From Phycisphaeraceae bacterium (GTDB lineage: Bacteria; Planctomycetota; Phycisphaerae; Phycisphaerales; Phycisphaeraceae), in contig JAJDCX010000067.1 of NCBI GenBank assembly GCA_029260615.1, positions 1 to 33,318 of the forward strand: a stretch of DNA of 33,318 nt, in the 5' to 3' direction. The first letter of the stretch is position 1; each line of letters starts with the position of its first letter. The notes under the pieces are model-generated. The model was not told the origin of the DNA, ran no database searches, and worked only from the letters and a program-made list of their open reading frames with translations. Shown piece after piece: positions 32,870 to 33,318 of the stretch. Both the position numbers and the translations under genes were made by a program.

Positions 32870-33318
32870 TTAAGCGGTCTGCTTATCTTCCTTGGGCGCG
32901 GGTTTCTCGCTGGCTGACTTAGCGGCGGCGGCTCGGTCGGGGGCGAGGACCATGGTTGCGCGTCGGCCCATCATCTTGGGCTCGGATTCGATCTTGGCGA
33001 TGTCGCTGAGGTCGTCGCAGATCCTTCGCATGGCGGTGAGGCCCAGGTTGCGGTGGGCCATTTCCCGGCCCCGGAAGAGCATGGTGAACTGGACCTTGTC
33101 GCCATCGATCAGGAACTCGCGGGCCTTGCTCATCTTGATGCCCAGGTCGTGGCTGTCGATCTTGGGACGGAGGCGCATGCCCTTGAGCTCGCTCTGCTTG
33201 GCGTGGCTGCGGGCCTTTTGCTCTTTCTTTTTCTGGGCGTACTTCCACTTGCCGTAGTCCATGATCTTACAGACAGGCGGCTCGCCCTTGGGTGCCACTT
33301 CGACGAGGTCAAGCCCCG
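32870..33318 (-). CDS. infC: Translation initiation factor IF-3 (partial, 5' end beyond the window)
   Basis: IF-3 binds the 30S subunit and checks start-codon and initiator-tRNA choice. The visible 148 codons run from within the N-terminal domain (GLDLVEVAPKGEPPVCKIMDYGK) through the basic linker helix (KYAQKKKEQKARSH). The C-terminal domain follows (DLGIKMSKAREFLIDGDKV, FRGREMAHRNLG), then a non-conserved Ala/Lys/Glu tail of ~25 residues after MVLAPD. No start codon lies inside the window; the frame is open to the right edge, and the GTG at 33298 is an internal codon. The missing part is roughly the first 50-60 residues. rpmI and rplT, common neighbours, are not directly downstream here, where the next gene is the AT-rich orphan. 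Confidence 0.95.
   Translation of the reverse strand, partial: GLDLVEVAPKGEPPVCKIMDYGKWKYAQKKKEQKARSHAKQSELKGMRLRPKIDSHDLGIKMSKAREFLIDGDKVQFTMLFRGREMAHRNLGLTAMRRICDDLSDIAKIESEPKMMGRRATMVLAPDRAAAAKSASEKPAPKEDKQTA

Overview
The window is a gene-dense, high-GC bacterial chromosome segment (a hand-counted 60-nt line of argC is 65% GC) with Gram-negative-type envelope genes. It has an LptD/OstA outer-membrane protein, a PpiD/SurA-like chaperone, a giant AsmA-like protein, several lipoproteins and a sialate O-acetylesterase. Together with intergenic TTTAGCGG-type inverted repeats, this suggests a planctomycete, most likely of the Phycisphaerae. That assignment rests on overall character, not on a marker-gene tree. 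I see no rRNA, tRNA, CRISPR array, integrase or transposase.

Layout. (1) 1-1144, minus strand: thiS then thiG, sulfur carrier and thiazole synthase of thiamine synthesis. (2) 1198-12347, mostly plus: a TlpA-like thioredoxin lipoprotein coupled by an ATGA overlap to a PmtA-like methyltransferase, then an envelope block of LptD, the PpiD/SurA-like protein and the AsmA-like protein. A small MetG-C-terminal-like tRNA-binding protein lies between the last two on the minus strand. (3) 12494-15357: a small anchored protein of unknown function and a secreted sialate O-acetylesterase. (4) 15461-16629, minus: tmk coupled to a membrane protein. (5) 16935-23449, plus: methyltransferase, NTF2-like protein, PLDc_N-like membrane protein, trpA, small membrane protein, secreted TPR-type protein, HAD phosphatase and group II truncated haemoglobin. 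(6) 23430-26214, minus: beta-carbonic anhydrase, aldo/keto reductase and cysK. (7) 26354-33318: alpha/beta hydrolase, tpx, a lipoprotein, a 69-aa protein overlapping a truncated nucleotidyltransferase remnant, amidohydrolase, Cof-type HAD, argC, an AT-rich orphan gene and the 3' part of infC running off the right edge.

Most genes are housekeeping. The coherent group is the outer-membrane biogenesis block: LptD assembles lipopolysaccharide, PpiD/SurA-like proteins chaperone outer-membrane proteins, and AsmA-like proteins are implicated in lipid traffic between membranes. The metabolic genes (thiG/thiS, trpA, argC, cysK) stand apart from the rest of their pathways, so biosynthetic operons appear scattered.

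The non-coding signal is richer than usual. At least eight genes have a TANNNT-like -10 element ending 6-8 nt before the start codon and no Shine-Dalgarno sequence, which suggests leaderless transcripts. Several intergenic spaces hold long inverted repeats: a double-hairpin element at 5777, a terminator at 7945, TGTCGGGTATC pairs, and two AACAGGGATGAACGC / TTCACCGCAGAGA-type repeats. The AT-rich orphan gene at 32119 is bracketed by a perfect 14-bp inverted repeat, and a damaged nucleotidyltransferase lies at 28457.
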